A stretch of 64,000 bases of DNA, taken from the NCBI GenBank assembly GCA_018241505.1, contig JAFEDS010000029.1, forward strand, positions 62,001 to 126,000, read 5' to 3'. This document shows, piece by piece, positions 26,028 through 35,254 of the stretch. The notes beneath the pieces were generated by a model. That model ran no database searches. It had not been told where the DNA came from and worked only from the letters and a program-made list of their open reading frames with translations. The position numbers and the translations under genes are program-made. Position 1 is the first letter of the stretch, and the number at the start of each line of letters is the position of its first letter. This DNA is from Pseudomonadota bacterium. GTDB taxonomy: Bacteria > Pseudomonadota > Gammaproteobacteria > Steroidobacterales > Steroidobacteraceae.

Positions 26028-26300
26028 GTGCCTGTTAAAAAAATGAGAAGTTGGGCGATCCAGGATGCCAAGGCTCGTTTCAGCGAGTTCCTGCAGGCGA
26101 GTCTCACGCAAGGGCCTCAACTCGTAACGATGCGCGGTGCAGAAGCGGCAGTGCTGGTGCCGGTGCAGGAGTGGCGCAGGCTGACGGCACGAGCGCGTCC
26201 AGGCTTCAAGGAGTTGCTGTTGACCTCTGATTCGCGCGCGGATCTTTCGATTCCAGTGCGCGGAAAACTGCGCCGCAGATTACCCGATAGAGCCCCTTGA
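26028..26300 (+). CDS. Phd/YefM-type antitoxin
   Basis: This 90-residue protein has the typical Phd/YefM N-terminal DNA-binding region (SWAIQDAKARFSEFLQASLTQGPQLVTMRGAEAAVLVPVQEWRRL, about residues 8-52) and a basic, probably unstructured C-terminal tail that would block the toxin. The start is GTG 26028 with AGAGG five bases upstream; ATG 26043 is an alternative. Its TGA shares one base with the toxin ATG (TGATG). An inverted repeat just upstream probably serves autoregulation. Confidence 0.88.
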   Translation: MPVKKMRSWAIQDAKARFSEFLQASLTQGPQLVTMRGAEAAVLVPVQEWRRLTARARPGFKELLLTSDSRADLSIPVRGKLRRRLPDRAP

Positions 26301-26710
26301 TGGCCTTCCTGCTGGATACCAACATCATCTCCGAGTTGCGCAAACCCAAGCCTCATGGCGCAGTGGTAGCTTGGATCAAGAAGGCCCCGGAAGAATCACT
26401 CTTTGTATCGGTCGTCACGTTGGGTGAGATCCAAGCCGGCATTGAAATAACTCGGGAGCAGGATGCGACCAAAGCTGGCGAAATCGAGCAGTGGCTGGAC
26501 GATGTGTCCTCCACTTACAATGTATTAGACCTCGATGCCCCCATTTTCCGACGCTGGGCAAAGCTCATGCATCGTCGTGCCGATCATCACCTGGAAGATG
26601 CCCTAATCGCTTCCACGGCCCTTGTCCACGACCTCACGGTTGCCACACGGAATACCGATGCTTTCAAACCCTTTTCAGTCGAGCTGATCAACCCATTCAC
26701 AGTGCGATGA
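26300..26710 (+). CDS. vapC: VapC-like PIN-domain toxin
   Basis: This 136-residue PIN-domain ribonuclease has the expected acidic residues: Asp in FLLDTNIISEL with the following Glu, Glu in TLGEIQAGI, Asp in HLEDALIAST, and a final TRNTDAF with NPF near the end. VapC toxins cut tRNA or rRNA and are held by the antitoxin encoded just upstream. ATG 26300 is used (TTG 26297 precedes it); the pair is translationally coupled. The operon looks intact, unlike the toxin-antitoxin remnants at 13-15 kb. Confidence 0.9.
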   Translation: MAFLLDTNIISELRKPKPHGAVVAWIKKAPEESLFVSVVTLGEIQAGIEITREQDATKAGEIEQWLDDVSSTYNVLDLDAPIFRRWAKLMHRRADHHLEDALIASTALVHDLTVATRNTDAFKPFSVELINPFTVR

Positions 26711-26860
26711 GCCTTCGCGGCCCGTTCTCGGCTGCTGGCTCCTGTTCTCAATCCGACGGTGACCCGGGTATGTGGTTCGACACCTCCAATTTCCACGGGC
26801 CGGCGCTGCGGTGTATGTGTGGATGCGCCGGCCCGCGAACCGGCCATTCTGGGCTGCCGC

Positions 26861-28141
26861 TCAGCTCGCGGTGCTCTGGAGCAATGTATCTATGGCCCGC
26901 AGCACGGCGGTTACTTCTGCAATTGTGTTGTAGTGGGCCAGCCCGATTCGCACCACGCCGTCATCCTCATCGAGACCCAGAAGCCTGGCGGCCTCGTACG
27001 CATAGTTGTGGCCTGACCACACATAGATGTTCTGCCTGCCGAGTGCTTCCGCAATGGATCGCGACGAGTGTCGTTGGTGTGTGAACGAGACTGTTGGGAC
27101 GCGCTCCGAAAACCTGGCGGGGTCGACGATTCCCCGGATCGAGACCCCGGGGAGCGACCGCAATCCATCGATCAACTCGGACATCAGCGGCAGCTCATAG
27201 GTAGTCATCGCTTGGTAGGCCGCGAGGATCAACGAACGGCGCTCACCGCGTCCACCGCAGCTTGCGCCCAACCATTCGAAATATCCAACGGCTGCTTCGA
27301 GCCCGGCAATCAACTCGGTCTGCGGCGTGCCGATCTCGTGGCGTGATGGCAGGCTGCGCGCGGCGCAGCGGACAGCATACGGATACAACTCCGCCAACAG
27401 AGCCTCGCGCCCCCAGAGAATGCCCAGGTGCGGGCCGAAGAACTTGTAAGACGAACAGGCCAGAAAGTCGCACCCGAGCCTCTGCACATCGACCGCATCG
27501 TGCGGAGTGAACTGCACGGCATCAATATAGACCAGGGCTCCCGCTTGCTTAGCATGGTGAGTTAGCAGGGCGACCGGATTGATCGATCCAGTCATGTTGC
27601 TGGCATAGTTGAGCGCAACGAGCCGTGTCCTCTCAGACAACAACGGCAGCAGATCCTCCGGCTCGAGCCTCCAGGTGTCACGATTGAAAGGCAGCCAGCG
27701 AACCGTGATGCCGCGCTCCTGCGCAGCCAGCAACCAGGGCGAGACGTTGCCCTCGTGGTCCAGGCGAGTGACGATGATTTCATCGCCAGGACCCCAGGCA
27801 CGGCACAGCGAACGGGCGATCTGAAAAGTCAGCATGGTCATGGACTGACCGATTACGATTTCCCTGCCGGAGGCGGCACCGAGCAGCACGGCAGCCGCTG
27901 TATGTCCGAGCTCGTTTATTCTGTCGGCTTCCTGCGATGCCTGGAAATACCCGCCGAGGTTGCTGGCTGCGCGCGTCATCGCGGTGCCGACAGCGGCGAT
28001 GACCCGGCGAGGTAGTTGCGTGCCGCCGGGATTGTCGAGAAATGCAATGTCGTCGCGGAGGGCCGGGAAGTCCTGGCGTATGGCGACGATGGGAAACTGA
28101 GTCATGGGAGCGGCGACGCCTCGTGTTCGATGCCCCATCAT
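26861..28141 (-). CDS. PLP-dependent class V aminotransferase / cysteine desulfurase-like protein
   Basis: This 426-residue fold-type I PLP enzyme has the PLP lysine in CSSYKFFGPHLGILWG, the Asp that contacts the PLP ring in VYIDAVQFTPHDAVD, and the family opening FLDNPGGTQLP. It belongs to the cysteine desulfurase-like (SufS/CsdA-related) branch, though no SufE or Fe-S genes are near and the substrate is open. The start ATG 28141 has GGAGG seven bases upstream; ATG 28105 is the other candidate. It is divergent from a cyclase-family hydrolase. The pair resembles tryptophan/kynurenine-type catabolic neighbourhoods, but that is only suggestive. Confidence 0.8.
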   Translation of the reverse strand: MMGHRTRGVAAPMTQFPIVAIRQDFPALRDDIAFLDNPGGTQLPRRVIAAVGTAMTRAASNLGGYFQASQEADRINELGHTAAAVLLGAASGREIVIGQSMTMLTFQIARSLCRAWGPGDEIIVTRLDHEGNVSPWLLAAQERGITVRWLPFNRDTWRLEPEDLLPLLSERTRLVALNYASNMTGSINPVALLTHHAKQAGALVYIDAVQFTPHDAVDVQRLGCDFLACSSYKFFGPHLGILWGREALLAELYPYAVRCAARSLPSRHEIGTPQTELIAGLEAAVGYFEWLGASCGGRGERRSLILAAYQAMTTYELPLMSELIDGLRSLPGVSIRGIVDPARFSERVPTVSFTHQRHSSRSIAEALGRQNIYVWSGHNYAYEAARLLGLDEDDGVVRIGLAHYNTIAEVTAVLRAIDTLLQSTAS

Positions 28142-28276
28142 AGGGGCCCTCCGGAAATTTGTGCTTGCAAGTTGGCGCAAGTTGCTGCAATGCTGAATGG
28201 ATTCCAGTTGGTGAATGCACACATTTATTGCGCTACCCGGTTCGCCTACGAAATTATCAACCCTCACGGAAGCGTC

Positions 28277-29050
28277 ATGACGCACGGGCTTTGGCAACAG
28301 TTGGATCTACTGAGATCGGGCCGGTTTGTCGACCTCACTCATGCATTTGAGGCAGGCATTCCACATGCGCCGGGGATGCCGGATGAGGAGCGCGTCACCC
28401 TGTATGATATCGAGCAGGGGAAAGGCACTCTGGGCGCCGGTTTTCTAACTCACCAATACCGGCACGTGGGTCAGTGGGGTACGCATGTCGACCCACCAGC
28501 CCATTTCGTCCGCGGCGGACGCTTTCTCGATGAAATACCTGTCAGCGACATGCTGCTGCCACTGGTCGCATTCGATGTGCGCCAAGGCGTCGCAGCGAAT
28601 CATGACTACGAGCTGGACCTCAGTGATGTGCGAGCGTGGGAACAGCGGCATGGCAGAATGCCGCCACGTGCTTTCGCTGTCATGCAGACAGGATGGTCGT
28701 CCCGATGGCCGAGCGCCGCTGCCATGAGAAATGCCGATGTGAATGGGGTTGCCCGGTTTCCGGGATGGAGCATCGAGACGCTGCGCTTTCTGATCGAAGA
28801 ACGAGATGCCTGCGCATTCGGTCACGAGACGACCGATACAGATGCCGGCGTCAAGGTCTCGGCCGATGAATATCCGGCAGAACGCTACCTTCTCGAGCAG
28901 GATCGATATCAGATCGAGCTGTTGGCCGACCTGTCTTGCGTTCCTGCCGCCGGTGCTGTTGCGGTGGTGTCATTTCCCAAACCCAGGCGAGGTTCCGGCT
29001 TTCCTGCCCGCGTGTTCGCGATCTGCCCATCCGATGCAGACGCGCTGTGA
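28277..29050 (+). CDS. Cyclase-family metal-dependent hydrolase (kynurenine formamidase-like)
   Basis: This 257-residue protein carries the metal-binding signature HxGTHxDxPxH (HVGQWGTHVDPPAHF) and a second histidine/glutamate pair (AFGHETTDTDAG) of the KynB/isatin hydrolase family. These enzymes hydrolyse amide or lactam bonds using Mn or Zn. The ATG at 28277 (MTHGLWQQLDLLRSGRFVDLTH) puts the conserved F-V-D-L-T-H opening at the N-terminus. It is divergent from the PLP enzyme across a 135-base gap. Substrate unknown. Confidence 0.82.
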   Translation: MTHGLWQQLDLLRSGRFVDLTHAFEAGIPHAPGMPDEERVTLYDIEQGKGTLGAGFLTHQYRHVGQWGTHVDPPAHFVRGGRFLDEIPVSDMLLPLVAFDVRQGVAANHDYELDLSDVRAWEQRHGRMPPRAFAVMQTGWSSRWPSAAAMRNADVNGVARFPGWSIETLRFLIEERDACAFGHETTDTDAGVKVSADEYPAERYLLEQDRYQIELLADLSCVPAAGAVAVVSFPKPRRGSGFPARVFAICPSDADAL

Positions 29051-29152
29051 GCTTGCCTCGCCTCGAACGCGGGTTTGGGCAAATCCTGGCACCATCGCGC
29101 CGGGCGGATTCGAAGCGGAGTCTCGATCTGACTTCATGCCCACGGCTCCCCC

Positions 29153-30262
29153 TCAGGTTTTCTCACCTGCGTCGTGCCAGGCCTTCAGAGTGTCAACTTC
29201 CTTTTGCGGATCGAGCCCTGCTTTCAACTTCGCCCGCCGATCGGCCGGCAATGTCTGAAACCATGCCAGCGTATCACGCACTGTCTCCCGTAGCGGGCGT
29301 GAATGCAGGCCGGTGTTGATCGCAGCCTTGGCGGACGTCAGAGAGGCGCCTGCGGAGTCGCCTCTCATGGAGCTCCACGGTGGCAAATCCAACTCCTCAG
29401 GCTTCCAGTGAGCCGAGAGAAAGTCCTCCGGAACCCAAGTCGCCTTCGTGCCAGCCTTCGGGCTCGCCTGTTGGCTCAGCTCGACGAGCTCGCCCATGGT
29501 GAACGCGCCTGGCGGCGAGACTGCGTTGAAATAGCCTGTGGTGCGGCCCTCCGCCAGTCTCATCAGCCATGCTGAGAGGTCCCGGACATCGATCACCTGG
29601 ATCGGGTCTTTTGGGGTGCCGGGGGCAAGCATTTCGCCGCCTTTGGAGGCGCGCACGGGCCAGTATGTGAACCGGTCAGTGGGATCCAACGGGCCGACGA
29701 TATAACCGGGACGTACGACGGCGATGCGCCCTTTGAAGGCATCCGTGGAATATTTTTCGCACAGGGCCTTCATGGGCCCGTAAGTCTCATTGGTGATTTC
29801 CTCAACATTGGGATCACTCAGCTTGCCGGTCGCCGAATGCTCGTCGTTGGGCTTCGCGAAACTGGCGTAGGCGGAAATGCTCGAGATGAGAACACAGTAG
29901 CCGACATTGGGAGCGAGCAGCTCCGCGGACATCTTCACGTACTTCGGGATGTAGGCGGTATCGTCAATAACAACATCCCATTTGCGCCCGCGCAGGGCAT
30001 CCAGCTCGCCCTTGCGGTCGCCGATCAGGGTCTCCACGTTCGGCACACCATCGGCAACGTGTTTGCCGCGGTTGAAGTGCGTGACCCGCCAGCCGCGACT
30101 CAACGCCTCCTGGGTGAGATGGGGGCCGACGAAGCCGGTGCCGCCAAGAATCAGCAGCGTGCCGGGGCTCGATCTGATCGCCGCGCGCGTGGGAAGTGCT
30201 GTACTGGTGGCGGCAGCGAACATGCTGGCGGCAAGCTGGACGACTTCGCGACGGGTTGTCAT
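29153..30262 (-). CDS. Exported NAD-dependent epimerase/dehydratase-like protein
   Basis: This 369-residue extended short-chain dehydrogenase has the nucleotide-binding motif ILGGTGFVG and a Y-x-x-x-K pair (TYGPMKAL). Unusually for the family, the N-terminus looks like a twin-arginine signal (MTTRREVVQLAASMFAAATSTALP), so the folded enzyme may be exported with its cofactor. The start ATG 30262 has GGGAG six bases upstream. It lies just downstream of the transporter gene on the same strand (27-base gap). Substrate unknown. Confidence 0.82.
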   Translation of the reverse strand: MTTRREVVQLAASMFAAATSTALPTRAAIRSSPGTLLILGGTGFVGPHLTQEALSRGWRVTHFNRGKHVADGVPNVETLIGDRKGELDALRGRKWDVVIDDTAYIPKYVKMSAELLAPNVGYCVLISSISAYASFAKPNDEHSATGKLSDPNVEEITNETYGPMKALCEKYSTDAFKGRIAVVRPGYIVGPLDPTDRFTYWPVRASKGGEMLAPGTPKDPIQVIDVRDLSAWLMRLAEGRTTGYFNAVSPPGAFTMGELVELSQQASPKAGTKATWVPEDFLSAHWKPEELDLPPWSSMRGDSAGASLTSAKAAINTGLHSRPLRETVRDTLAWFQTLPADRRAKLKAGLDPQKEVDTLKAWHDAGEKT

Positions 30263-30289
30263 AACGGCTCCCAATAAACACTAAAAGGC

Positions 30290-31609
30290 TCAATGAGCGC
30301 GCGCATCCGCTCTACTCACAAAGAAAGCTGCAGAGCGCCGGAATTCGTATTGTCGACCCAGGGTCCAGGCGCTGACGCCCCAGATGCCGGAGGCGAACAC
30401 GCCGACGAGAAGCGCCGCCGTCGTACCCAGTCCCATGGCTCGCATTCCGGCCTGTACCCAGGCGGAGCTCAGATCGCCCAGCCGGTAGACGGCAACATCG
30501 ATGACATTCTTCGTCTTATAGCGGTTTTCCTGCTCAACAACCGTAAAGCAGATCTCCCGGCTCGGGCGCGCAATGGCGTATTGCGTTACGCGCCTCAGCG
30601 CTTGTGTCGCCTGTAGAACCAGCAGTGTCGGTGACAGCGCCAGCACAATGAACGATATCGACATCAAAATAGGATTGAGAATGAGACTGCCGGTCACCCC
30701 GAAGCGGCGGATGAACCGTCCAAGGCCGAAAAAGGCGACGCTCGCCGATGCGACATTGACAACCAGGTCGATATTCGCCAACGCCTGAGTGCGCGCCGCG
30801 ACATCCGTAAACGCCTTGCTGATCATGTCAGTCTGGATGAAATATCCGATTGTCGCGATCCAGGTCATCAGGAGCATGAACAGCGCCTGGTTGATCTGAA
30901 AGGCAGAGCTCAGAAGCGCCCGGAAACCGTCCCACATGCCGCCGCCCAGAGTCCGGTCGAGCGACGAGCGCTGACCCTCGGCATGAGCATCCTGCAGCCG
31001 GCGCTTCTCCCGGATGAACTGATGGACGAGCACAATCACCACCAGAAACCCGGCCGCGGCCGTCAACAGTATGCCCCGGACCTGGATCTGCTTTACTGCG
31101 AGCGATGCCACGAGCGGACCGGCGATCGCACCCAGGCTGCCGCCGGCGGTAATTGCCGGGATCAACCGGCTCGCCTGGCTGGGGGTGAACACATCCACCA
31201 TCAGGCTCCAGAACACCGAAATCATGAACAGATTGACTACACTGAACCACCAGTAGAACGCGGCGGCCAGCGTCCGGCTGTCGGGCGCGAGAGAAAACCA
31301 GCCGTAGAAGCCCATGAGGTTGATGATCAGAAACCAGAAAACACCGGGCAGGACGTGCGACAGTATGAAGTGCTCGGTCAACCACGCGAATACCGGTGAG
31401 CAGACCAGCGTCAGGATCAATGTGCCGGTAAAGAGAGTCTGTAATTGATCAACACCAAACACGGTGGCCATCGCGTCCCGCACCGGCCGTAGCAGGTAAT
31501 AGCTTGCCAGCAACGCAAAGTTGCATGCAAAGGCAAGCGAGACTGCACGTACTTCGTGCGGCTTCACATCGACGAACCGGCGAATGAGAGAACCGATGGC
31601 GTTAAGCAC
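30290..31609 (-). CDS. MFS-type transporter of the NTP/NDP exchanger-like group
   Basis: This 439-residue membrane protein has about 12 hydrophobic segments. Near the N-terminus, SYYLLRPVRDAMATVFGVDQL resembles the bacterial homologues of ATP/ADP translocases, as does FYWWFSVVNLFMISVFWSLMVD. In free-living bacteria these are poorly characterised. The start is GTG 31609. It probably forms a two-gene unit with the exported epimerase-like protein downstream. Confidence 0.8.
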   Translation of the reverse strand: MLNAIGSLIRRFVDVKPHEVRAVSLAFACNFALLASYYLLRPVRDAMATVFGVDQLQTLFTGTLILTLVCSPVFAWLTEHFILSHVLPGVFWFLIINLMGFYGWFSLAPDSRTLAAAFYWWFSVVNLFMISVFWSLMVDVFTPSQASRLIPAITAGGSLGAIAGPLVASLAVKQIQVRGILLTAAAGFLVVIVLVHQFIREKRRLQDAHAEGQRSSLDRTLGGGMWDGFRALLSSAFQINQALFMLLMTWIATIGYFIQTDMISKAFTDVAARTQALANIDLVVNVASASVAFFGLGRFIRRFGVTGSLILNPILMSISFIVLALSPTLLVLQATQALRRVTQYAIARPSREICFTVVEQENRYKTKNVIDVAVYRLGDLSSAWVQAGMRAMGLGTTAALLVGVFASGIWGVSAWTLGRQYEFRRSAAFFVSRADARAH

Positions 31610-31786
31610 AGCGACCCGTCCGAGGCAGGTGTTCCGCGCTGATGGAACACCAGAGTGCCTTCCCTGTCAAATGGCATCGCCCGGATTCCCGACGATGTCC
31701 ATGTTGGATCCCCGCCGCATTAGCGAAGACTCCAGCGCCGCGATGCTCATCAGCTCGGCAACCAGCGAAAGGGCGCCGAGCGGCAC

Positions 31787-34700
31787 TCACAAAGCCACGC
31801 GCAGCCCCAAAAAAATATTCCGCCCCAGGATGTCGTAAATAGGGAAGGTATTCAGATCCCCGCCCCGGCCAGTGACCTCCAACGGTACAAAGGGCGGATC
31901 TTTGTCGAACACGTTGCTGATGCCCGCGCGCACTTCCACGTGGCGGCTCAAACTCCACAGCGCTGCCAGGTCGAGATAGCTGTAGTTTGGAATACGCGTC
32001 AATACAGGATCCTGGAAACCCTCCTCCTGGGCTTGCAACAGCGACTGCGACGAGTTGTTGTCGAAGCCGGTGCGGCCGATGAAGCGCCACTGCGCAGACA
32101 GTTGCAGGTTCCACGGCGTTTCCCAGGTCACACGCAGATTGTGCCGCCAGCGCGGGCTGACGGAACCATTGAGACAGGTATCGCCGAACAAACCGGCGCA
32201 ATCGTAACTCGGCGCGCCTCGATAGCGCGTGGTGGTCGTATGTTGCAACCAGGTGCCCGTCAGGTTCGCGGTAAGCGCACCCCACTGCCCTGCCAGCAGC
32301 CGGCGGTAACTCGTCTGCATATCTATTCCGGAAACGAGCGCCGCACCCGTATTGACGGCGGTTGCCAGGATATAGCCGCCATTCGTGACCGTGGATCCGC
32401 TCAAGGCGCCTGTCGGCGTGCGGACGATCTGGCGACAGACAGTAGGATCACCGGTAGCCAGGCATTGTTGCAAGGTGACCGATTCGGGAACTACTCCGAT
32501 CTCGCCCTTCAGTCGTATCTGAAAGTAATCGACGCTGCCGGCGAGCGTTGGGATTTCGGTCGGCGAGAATGTCAATCCCAGCGACCAGGTGTTCGCGGTC
32601 TCGGGGGCCAGCGCCGCATTCCCTCCGAAAATCACGCCACAACCTGCTGAGCACTGGACCACTTTGCTGGTGCCGCCGGCCGCGGGACCGACGCCGTTTC
32701 CGTACTGAACCGGCGTGAGCCCGGTGCGCATGCATGCGGCGAGGCTTGCAGCGGCCGGCGTTACTCCGCCATCCGTGGGCGCACACGGATCGGTCTCGAT
32801 TGTCTGCGAAACGTTGTAGGACAGCGGTGTATGAAGCTCGATGAGATTGGGAGCACGTACGACCCTGTCATACGAAGCACGTAAGCGCACGTCGGTAAAA
32901 GGTGCGTATTGCAGATCGAATTTGTAGGTATTTGTGGTAACACCGGTGGAGTAGACCGAGTATCGATAAGCGCTGTCGACAGTGAGATCTTTGACGAACC
33001 ACCGATCTTGCGCAATGGGGGCACGAGCTTCCAGGAAACCATCGCTGACGGATACTCGTTCATCAATGGAAACGGGTGCGGCCCCATAACCGGACAGGTC
33101 CCCCGAAAGCTCTGTCGCATCAGGCGAAAACCGCAGTGTCTCGATGCGTCGCTCCGCACCTGCGTTGAAAGTCACACCTTCGTGCGCCCATGGTGCAACG
33201 AGCCCGTAGCGCGCTAGTTGCCCCGTGACACTCGCATCGATGATCTGCTCGGAATTGGCGCCACCGTCGGTACCGACAGTCGTCAAATAAGACAACTGTT
33301 GTGGCGTGACACCAGCGGCCTTGAAGATGTTATAAGGAACGCAGCCCCCTCCGCTGATACAGACAGCTCGTCCTGACTCATCCACCGTGACCTGCAGGGC
33401 ATTGGCAACTGCGGTACTGCTGAGGAAGTTGTTATGCACTTGCAGCAGCGAGGTACGGTAGTAAAGCGCATAGGCGTCATAGCTCCAACCATCGGCGATG
33501 TTGCCATCGATGCCGCCGACGATACGATAATTCCTATGCCGGTAGCTGGCCTGGCGACCACCGCCTTCAGCATTGCGGCGGCCGATGGCTATGTCCGCAT
33601 TTACGCTACCCGGCTCGGCGCGATCCGCCGCGATCTGCGCCGGTGTGCACAAAAGCGCGGCCTGCTGCGCGCTCAACAGGGGGTTGCTGCAATTTACGAG
33701 ATACCCGCCGTCGTCAGTGAGCGGGTTGGCACCGGCGAACAGTCCCGAGGGAGCAAATTGAGTCTGGGTCCGATCCTCCATCAAACTAAGCTCGAGGTAG
33801 GGTTTGGCTGCCTGACTGAATTCATAGTGAGCCAGGGCCCCTGCCTGATAACGGCTGTTTTGGCGCTGGGACGTGTAATACGGCGCGGCGTTGAAACGCG
33901 GCCCCGGCACGGCTCGATCATCCGGCCAGGGAACGAACTGATTCCCGACAACTGAATACGCGTCTCCCGCACCCGCATCGCGCACGAACAGGTTGGACTG
34001 ATTGCTCAAGAGACAGGTGACGCCGGTGTCGCTGGGCACAGCGGTCAGACTGTTCGTACTGTGGGCGGAACAGTCCGAGAAATCCCGGTCGGAGCCGTGG
34101 ACGGCATCCTGGCTGCGATAAATGAAGTATCCGGTGACGTGACCATTGCCGTCGTGCAAGTCAGAACCTGCAATGACAGATACGTCGCGCCTGAAGCCGT
34201 CAATTCCGCTGCCACGCGGCGGCGTGATGCCGGCATCGATTTCGCGCTGCTGAATGTAGGTATTCTGTTGGGTGTGCTGCGCGAATCCGTATTGACCATC
34301 GACCTGGAGACCTTGAAGGTCATCCTTCAAAATGAAGTTGACAACGCCGGCGATGGCATCCGAACCGTAGGTTGCCGATGCACCGCCGGTGAGCACCTCC
34401 ACACGCTCGATCAAAGCCAGAGGGATTTGATCCAGGTCCGGCGCCGGAGCAGGATTGGCGGTGTTGGGATCGCCGAGCCCCAGGCGTCGGCCGTTGATGA
34501 GAACCACCGTGCGTTGCGGACCGAGGCCACGCAAGTCTACAGTTGCAAACCCGCCGGCGCCCGCTGTTGGATTCGAGTGATTGCCGAAGTCTGCTCCCAG
34601 ACTGGCACTCATCTGCGGCAAGGCACTGATGAGATCCACTGCATCGTTGTGGCCTGCCAGGCGTATATCCTGGACGGTCAAAACTTGCATCGGGCCGGTG

Positions 34701-35251
34701 GCGATGATGTCTGGCGGCACCGCAATCCGCGATCCAGTCACCATCACTTCCGGTAGCTCAGGTGGAGATTGCCTTGCGGCCGGAAGTAACGGAGTACCAC
34801 CCGGAGGCGCCACCAGAATGCGCACACTGTGGGGTGTGAGGAACTCGAACCGTAGCCCGGTGCCCTCCAGCATTACACCCAGTGCGACGGCGGCGCTCAT
34901 TCCTGCCGCAGCGACATGGGATCTCTGGTCGCTAACCACCTTCGAGACATAAACAACGTGCAAGCCCGTCTGGCGCGCAAACTCGGCCAGTGCATCCGCC
35001 ATGGGCTGCTGTGGGATTGGGACGCTCAGTGCAGCAGGCGCGGCAGGCTGCGCAAACGTGCCGGGAATGTGGCACACGGTGACTGCCGCGAGAGCACTAA
35101 GGGCACGTAGCGCTCCGCCCAACCAGGGCAAAATGTTCGTCGCTGGGTGACTCAAGGACTCCCAATCCGTTGCAGCTCGGGCATCTTGGCGCCCTTTGAA
35201 CCGGCAGTTTAGTGCAATGACCGCCGTAGACCTAACTGTGCACTGCAGCAA
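31787..35251 (-). CDS. TonB-dependent receptor with N-terminal STN signalling domain
   Basis: This 1154-residue receptor starts with an export signal (ALRALSALAAVTVCHIPGTFAQ) and an STN (secretin/TonB short N-terminal) domain of about 70 residues (VPIPQQPMADALAEFARQTG ... VMLEGTGLRFEFL). A plug (VDLRGLGPQRTVVLINGRRL, VEVLTGGASATYGSDAIAGVVNFIL) and a long barrel ending in a terminal aromatic-poor strand follow (LGLRVAL). STN domains pass the ligand signal to a FecR-type regulator. Exactly such a FecI-FecR pair lies immediately upstream. The listed start is the TTG at 35251; the true start may be further in. The ligand is unknown. Confidence 0.9.
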   Translation of the reverse strand: MLQCTVRSTAVIALNCRFKGRQDARAATDWESLSHPATNILPWLGGALRALSALAAVTVCHIPGTFAQPAAPAALSVPIPQQPMADALAEFARQTGLHVVYVSKVVSDQRSHVAAAGMSAAVALGVMLEGTGLRFEFLTPHSVRILVAPPGGTPLLPAARQSPPELPEVMVTGSRIAVPPDIIATGPMQVLTVQDIRLAGHNDAVDLISALPQMSASLGADFGNHSNPTAGAGGFATVDLRGLGPQRTVVLINGRRLGLGDPNTANPAPAPDLDQIPLALIERVEVLTGGASATYGSDAIAGVVNFILKDDLQGLQVDGQYGFAQHTQQNTYIQQREIDAGITPPRGSGIDGFRRDVSVIAGSDLHDGNGHVTGYFIYRSQDAVHGSDRDFSDCSAHSTNSLTAVPSDTGVTCLLSNQSNLFVRDAGAGDAYSVVGNQFVPWPDDRAVPGPRFNAAPYYTSQRQNSRYQAGALAHYEFSQAAKPYLELSLMEDRTQTQFAPSGLFAGANPLTDDGGYLVNCSNPLLSAQQAALLCTPAQIAADRAEPGSVNADIAIGRRNAEGGGRQASYRHRNYRIVGGIDGNIADGWSYDAYALYYRTSLLQVHNNFLSSTAVANALQVTVDESGRAVCISGGGCVPYNIFKAAGVTPQQLSYLTTVGTDGGANSEQIIDASVTGQLARYGLVAPWAHEGVTFNAGAERRIETLRFSPDATELSGDLSGYGAAPVSIDERVSVSDGFLEARAPIAQDRWFVKDLTVDSAYRYSVYSTGVTTNTYKFDLQYAPFTDVRLRASYDRVVRAPNLIELHTPLSYNVSQTIETDPCAPTDGGVTPAAASLAACMRTGLTPVQYGNGVGPAAGGTSKVVQCSAGCGVIFGGNAALAPETANTWSLGLTFSPTEIPTLAGSVDYFQIRLKGEIGVVPESVTLQQCLATGDPTVCRQIVRTPTGALSGSTVTNGGYILATAVNTGAALVSGIDMQTSYRRLLAGQWGALTANLTGTWLQHTTTTRYRGAPSYDCAGLFGDTCLNGSVSPRWRHNLRVTWETPWNLQLSAQWRFIGRTGFDNNSSQSLLQAQEEGFQDPVLTRIPNYSYLDLAALWSLSRHVEVRAGISNVFDKDPPFVPLEVTGRGGDLNTFPIYDILGRNIFLGLRVAL

Positions 35252-35254
35252 GAC

